Below, one piece after another: positions 6,031 to 8,802 of a stretch of DNA of 8,802 nt (positions are counted from its first letter, which is position 1; every line of letters begins with the position of its first letter). The notes below the pieces were generated by a model. That model saw only the letters and a program-made list of their open reading frames with translations, was not told where the DNA came from and did no database searches. The translations under genes were made by a program, and so were the position numbers. The stretch spans positions 1-8,802 of the forward strand of contig JBARXT010000099.1 of assembly GCA_049647485.1 (NCBI GenBank), given 5' to 3'. This stretch comes from 62-47 sp049647485 (lineage in GTDB: Bacteria; Pseudomonadota; Alphaproteobacteria; Rhizobiales; Xanthobacteraceae).

Positions 6031-6872
6031 CCACCCGCATCGACACACGCCTGGCCGATCTCAAGAAGCAAGGCCGCGCCGCTTTCGTCACCTTCTTGAT
6101 GGCCGGCGATCCCGATCCCGCGACATCGCTCGCGATTGTCGAGGCGCTGCCGCAGGCGGGCGCGGACATCATCGAGATCGGCATGCCGTTCACCGATCCG
6201 ATGGCCGATGGCCCGGCGATTCAGGCCGCGGGCTTGCGCGCGTTGAAGGCCGGCATGACCTTGAACAAGACGCTCGATCTGGTGCGCGGCTTCCGCAAGG
6301 ACGATGACGCCACGCCGATCGTGCTGATGGGCTACTACAACCCGATCTATATTTACGGCGTCGACAGGTTTCTCGTCGATGCCAAGACCGCGGGCGTCGA
6401 TGGTCTGATCATCGTCGACCTGCCGCCGGAGGAAGACGACGAATTGTGTCTTCCGGCGATGAAGGCGGGGCTGAATTTCATTCGTCTCGCCACGCCGACC
6501 ACCGATGACAAGCGGCTGCCGGCCGTGCTCGCGAATACCTCGGGCTTCGTCTACTACGTCTCGATCACCGGCATCACGGGATCGGCCGCCGCCAACGCCA
6601 CGCAAGTGGGTGAGGCGGTGGCGCGGATCAAGCGTCACACACCGCTTCCGGTCTGCGTCGGCTTCGGCATCCGCACCCCGGACATGGCGCGCGACATCGC
6701 CCGCGCGGCGGACGGCGCGGTGGTCGGCACCGCGCTGGTCGATGCTTTGGCGAAAAGCCTCGATGCGGAGGGCCGTGCGACGCCTGCCACCGTCAAGGCG
6801 GTAGCCGATCTGACGGCATCGCTGGCGCAGGGCGTGCGCGGGGCCGGCGCAGGCCGCCGAATAACGCCATAA
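6027..6872 (+). CDS. trpA: Tryptophan synthase alpha chain
   Basis: TrpA cleaves indole-3-glycerol phosphate to glyceraldehyde-3-phosphate and indole, which passes by a tunnel to TrpB. The 281-residue product is a full-length (beta/alpha)8 barrel. Catalytic residues are Glu50 in IIEIGMPF and Asp61 in DPMADGPAIQ; their 11-residue spacing equals that of Glu49/Asp60 in E. coli. Further marks are GYYNPIYIYG, IIVDLPPEE, FIRLATPTTDD, the loop VSITGITG and the phosphate-binding VGFGIRTP. The start is GTG at 6027, giving a 4-nt GTGA overlap with the trpB stop. AGGA at 6016-6019 lies 7 nt upstream, so translation can start both by coupling and by its own site. The last residues (GAGAGRRITP) look like a variable tail. 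accD follows after 82 nt. Confidence 0.96.
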   Translation: MTTRIDTRLADLKKQGRAAFVTFLMAGDPDPATSLAIVEALPQAGADIIEIGMPFTDPMADGPAIQAAGLRALKAGMTLNKTLDLVRGFRKDDDATPIVLMGYYNPIYIYGVDRFLVDAKTAGVDGLIIVDLPPEEDDELCLPAMKAGLNFIRLATPTTDDKRLPAVLANTSGFVYYVSITGITGSAAANATQVGEAVARIKRHTPLPVCVGFGIRTPDMARDIARAADGAVVGTALVDALAKSLDAEGRATPATVKAVADLTASLAQGVRGAGAGRRITP

Positions 6873-6954
6873 TCGCGGCCGAAAAGGCCTCTGGCGCGCG
6901 GGTTGCCCGCCGCCGATTCCGGGACCATATGTAGGTCGATCGACGGAGCAAAGC

Positions 6955-7902
6955 ATGAACTGGTTGACCAATGTTGTCCGGCCGAAAATTCGCAGCATTC
7001 TCAAGCGCGACACGCCGGAGAATCTGTGGATCAAGTGCCCGGATTCCGGGCAACTGGTGTTCTACAAGGACGTCGAGGCCAATCAGTTCGTCATTCCCGG
7101 CTCGAATTACCACATGCGCATGGGCGCGGTGGCGCGGCTCAAATCGATCTTCGACAACGAGACCTGGTACGACGTGGCGCTGCCGGACGTCGCCGCCGAC
7201 CCGCTGAAATTCCGCGACGAGCGCAAGTATGTCGACCGCATCAAGGACGCGCGCGCCAAGACCGGCCTGAACGACTCGGTGAAGGTCGGCTATGGCAAGC
7301 TGGAAGGCCAGGGCGTCGTCGTCACTGTGCAGGATTTCGATTTCATGGGCGGCTCGCTCGGCATGGCGGCTGGCGAGGCGATCGTGCGCGGATTCGAACT
7401 GGCGATCGAGAAGCACGCGCCGTGCATCGTGTTTGCTGCATCGGGCGGCGCGCGGATGCAGGAAGGCATTTTGTCGCTGATGCAACTGCCGCGCACCACC
7501 GTCGCGGTGGAGATGCTGCGCGAAGCTGGACTGCCCTACATCGTGGTGCTGACCAATCCGACCACCGGCGGCGTCACCGCATCCTACGCAATGCTGGGCG
7601 ACATCCATATCGCCGAACCCGGCGCGCTGATCGGCTTCGCCGGCGCGCGTGTGATCGAGCAGACCATTCGCGAAAAACTGCCGGAAGGATTCCAGCGCGC
7701 CGAGTATCTGAAGGACCACGGCATGGTGGACATGGTGGTGCACCGCCATGATCTGCGGCCGACCCTGGCGCGACTCTGCCGCCTGCTGACGCGCGCGCCG
7801 GCACTTGAGGTTCGCGGTGAGCCGAAGGCGATGCCGGTCGCCGTCGATACGCCGGCAGATGTCGCCTCCGAAGGCGCGGCCCCGGCTGCGCCGCAGGCGT
7901 GA
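6955..7902 (+). CDS. accD: Acetyl-CoA carboxylase carboxyltransferase subunit beta
   Basis: AccD and AccA form the carboxyltransferase that moves CO2 from biotin on AccB to acetyl-CoA, making malonyl-CoA for fatty acid synthesis. The 315-residue product has the full crotonase-like carboxyltransferase core: DFDFMGGSLGMAAGEA, FAASGGARMQEGILSLMQ (SGGAR from Ser163), LTNPTTGGVTAS (GG at 205-206) and GFAGARVIEQTIREKLPEGF. The N-terminal zinc ribbon of E. coli AccD (Cys27, 30, 46, 49) is degenerate here: only Cys28 remains, and the other positions are Ser31, Ile47 and Ser50. From memory this loss is shared by Rhizobiales AccD proteins, so it is not a local defect. The Ala/Pro-rich tail after about residue 285 is variable. 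GGAG at 6945-6948 is 6 nt before the ATG. TTGCCC (6903-6908) and CATATG (6926-6931) with a 17-nt spacer form a weak promoter candidate. The stop overlaps the folC GTG by four bases. Confidence 0.96.
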   Translation: MNWLTNVVRPKIRSILKRDTPENLWIKCPDSGQLVFYKDVEANQFVIPGSNYHMRMGAVARLKSIFDNETWYDVALPDVAADPLKFRDERKYVDRIKDARAKTGLNDSVKVGYGKLEGQGVVVTVQDFDFMGGSLGMAAGEAIVRGFELAIEKHAPCIVFAASGGARMQEGILSLMQLPRTTVAVEMLREAGLPYIVVLTNPTTGGVTASYAMLGDIHIAEPGALIGFAGARVIEQTIREKLPEGFQRAEYLKDHGMVDMVVHRHDLRPTLARLCRLLTRAPALEVRGEPKAMPVAVDTPADVASEGAAPAAPQA

Positions 7903-8802
7903 GTAAGTCCGCCGCCGCGCCGCTGCCGTCACCGTCGCTGGACGAGTTGCTGGCACGGCTGTCGCGGCTTCATCCCCATCGTATCGATCTGACGCTGGAA
8001 CGCGTCACGCGGCTGCTCGCGGCACTCGATCATCCCGAACGCAAACTGCCGCCGGTGATCCATATCGCCGGCACCAACGGCAAGGGTTCGACGCTCGCCT
8101 TCCTGCGCGCGATGCTGGAAGCGGCGGGCTTGCGCGTCCATGTCTACACCTCGCCGTGGCTGGTGCGGATCAACGAGAGCATTCGTCTGGGTGGCGCGCT
8201 CGTTCGCGATGACGAATTGCGCGACGCCCTGCTGGAATGCGAGCGCGTCAACGCAGGCAGCCCGATCACCCGCTTCGAGATCGAAACCGTTGCGGCGTTA
8301 CTACTGTTCGCGCGTCACCCGGCCGATGCGGTGTTGCTGGAAACCGGCCTCGGCGGCCGGCTCGACGCCACCAATGTCATCGAGAAACCCGCCGCCTGCG
8401 TGCTGACGCCGATCGGGGTGGATCACACCGAGTTTCTCGGGCCAACGCTCGAATCCATCGCCGCCGAGAAAGCCGGCATCATCAAGCGCGGCGTGCCAGT
8501 GATCAGCGCGGCGCAGTCGTCCGAGGCACTGGCGGTGATCGAGGCGCAGGCGAAGCGGATGCGCGCCCCGCTGCATGCCGCGGAAGAAACGTGGCATGTC
8601 GGCGTCGAACACGGGCGCTTGGTCTATCAGGACGAGCGCGGCCTGCTCGATCTCGCCGCGCCAAAACTGTTCGGCCGCCATCAGATCGATAATGCCGGGC
8701 TGGCCATCGCGACGCTGCGCGCCATCGATGCGTTTCGCATCGATCACCCGGCGTTCGAGGCCGGCATCGCCGCTGCGCAATGGCCGGCGCGGATGCATCG
8801 CC
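7899..8802 (+). CDS. folC: Folylpolyglutamate synthase / dihydrofolate synthase, 5' part (runs off window)
   Basis: FolC is an ATP-dependent Mur-ligase-like enzyme that adds glutamate to dihydropteroate and to reduced folates, keeping folates in the cell and active in one-carbon metabolism. The frame stays open from GTG 7899 to the window edge, giving 301 full codons, about two thirds of a normal FolC. It shows LDELLARLSRLHP near the N-terminus, then the P-loop HIAGTNGKGST (GTNGKGS at 58-64), YTSPWLVRINESIR, FEIETVAALLLF, LLETGLGGRLDATNV, TPIGVDHTEFLG and EKAGIIKRGVPVI. The last visible residues, WPARMHR, fit the start of the ATP-grasping region before the C-terminal domain. The start is constrained: an in-frame TGA at 7818-7820 closes the frame upstream and GTG 7899 is the first start codon after it. 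There is no good Shine-Dalgarno, so translation probably couples to accD through the GTGA overlap. Confidence 0.94.
   Translation, partial: MSKSAAAPLPSPSLDELLARLSRLHPHRIDLTLERVTRLLAALDHPERKLPPVIHIAGTNGKGSTLAFLRAMLEAAGLRVHVYTSPWLVRINESIRLGGALVRDDELRDALLECERVNAGSPITRFEIETVAALLLFARHPADAVLLETGLGGRLDATNVIEKPAACVLTPIGVDHTEFLGPTLESIAAEKAGIIKRGVPVISAAQSSEALAVIEAQAKRMRAPLHAAEETWHVGVEHGRLVYQDERGLLDLAAPKLFGRHQIDNAGLAIATLRAIDAFRIDHPAFEAGIAAAQWPARMHR

Noticed and set aside
6877..6910. Short hairpins after trpA (GGCC/GGCC and GCGGG/CCCGC) as a terminator
   Set aside because: The stems are only 4-5 bp and no T-run follows; the trp message may continue into accD.
5943..7034. Long antisense reading frame (363 codons) opposite trpA
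   Set aside because: It lies wholly opposite convincing + strand genes, its translation is rich in Arg, His and Ala with no family motif, and such frames are common in the shadow of GC-rich codons.
6793..7956. Long antisense reading frame (387 codons) opposite accD
   Set aside because: It covers the conserved AccD frame on the other strand, shows no recognisable domain and has shadow-type composition.
1..8802. A hidden novel system, mobile element, CRISPR array or RNA gene
   Set aside because: All substantial coding space is taken by known housekeeping families in a familiar order, the gaps are short and hold only hairpins and palindromic repeats, and no tRNA-like, array-like or transposase signal was seen on either strand.

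Overview
The window is an ordinary, GC-rich chromosomal housekeeping segment of an alphaproteobacterium. Protein sequence and gene order point to the Rhizobiales, most likely the Bradyrhizobium / Rhodopseudomonas / Nitrobacter / Afipia group. Evidence for this is the trpF-trpB-trpA-accD-folC order, an AccD that has lost most of its zinc-ribbon cysteines, an S1 protein of the alphaproteobacterial type, and intergenic palindromic repeats resembling ones I remember from that group. All genes are on the + strand. I see no mobile element, phage, CRISPR array, RNA gene or defence locus, and no sign of a previously undescribed system.

Layout: (1) 2-1468, 3' part of rpsA (ribosomal protein S1), closed by a hairpin and a strong intrinsic terminator. 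(2) 1469-1815, a 347-nt gap with that terminator and a palindromic repeat. (3) 1816-2796, sppA, a short-form signal peptide peptidase with its catalytic Ser/Lys pair. (4) 2989-3303, ihfB, the integration host factor beta subunit, preceded by an 11-codon reading frame that overlaps its start codon. (5) 3462-3851, a small two-TM LapA-domain (DUF1049) membrane protein. (6) 3949-6872, trpF, trpB and trpA, with a 126-nt palindromic repeat between trpF and trpB and a GTGA overlap between trpB and trpA. (7) 6955-7902, accD. (8) 7899-8802, folC, running off the right edge and joined to accD by another GTGA overlap.

How the genes work together: TrpF, TrpB and TrpA carry out three late steps of tryptophan synthesis (phosphoribosylanthranilate isomerisation and the two tryptophan synthase half-reactions). 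AccD is half of the acetyl-CoA carboxylase carboxyltransferase, which starts fatty acid synthesis. FolC adds glutamates to folates. The rpsA terminator separates the ribosomal unit from sppA. From trpF onward, close spacing and overlaps suggest a trpFBA-accD-folC operon, although an accD promoter in the 82-nt trpA-accD gap cannot be excluded.

The points most worth a second look are the trpF-trpB repeat that abuts the trpB ribosome binding site, an 11-residue insertion in TrpB, the degenerate AccD zinc ribbon, and the mini-ORF overlapping ihfB.
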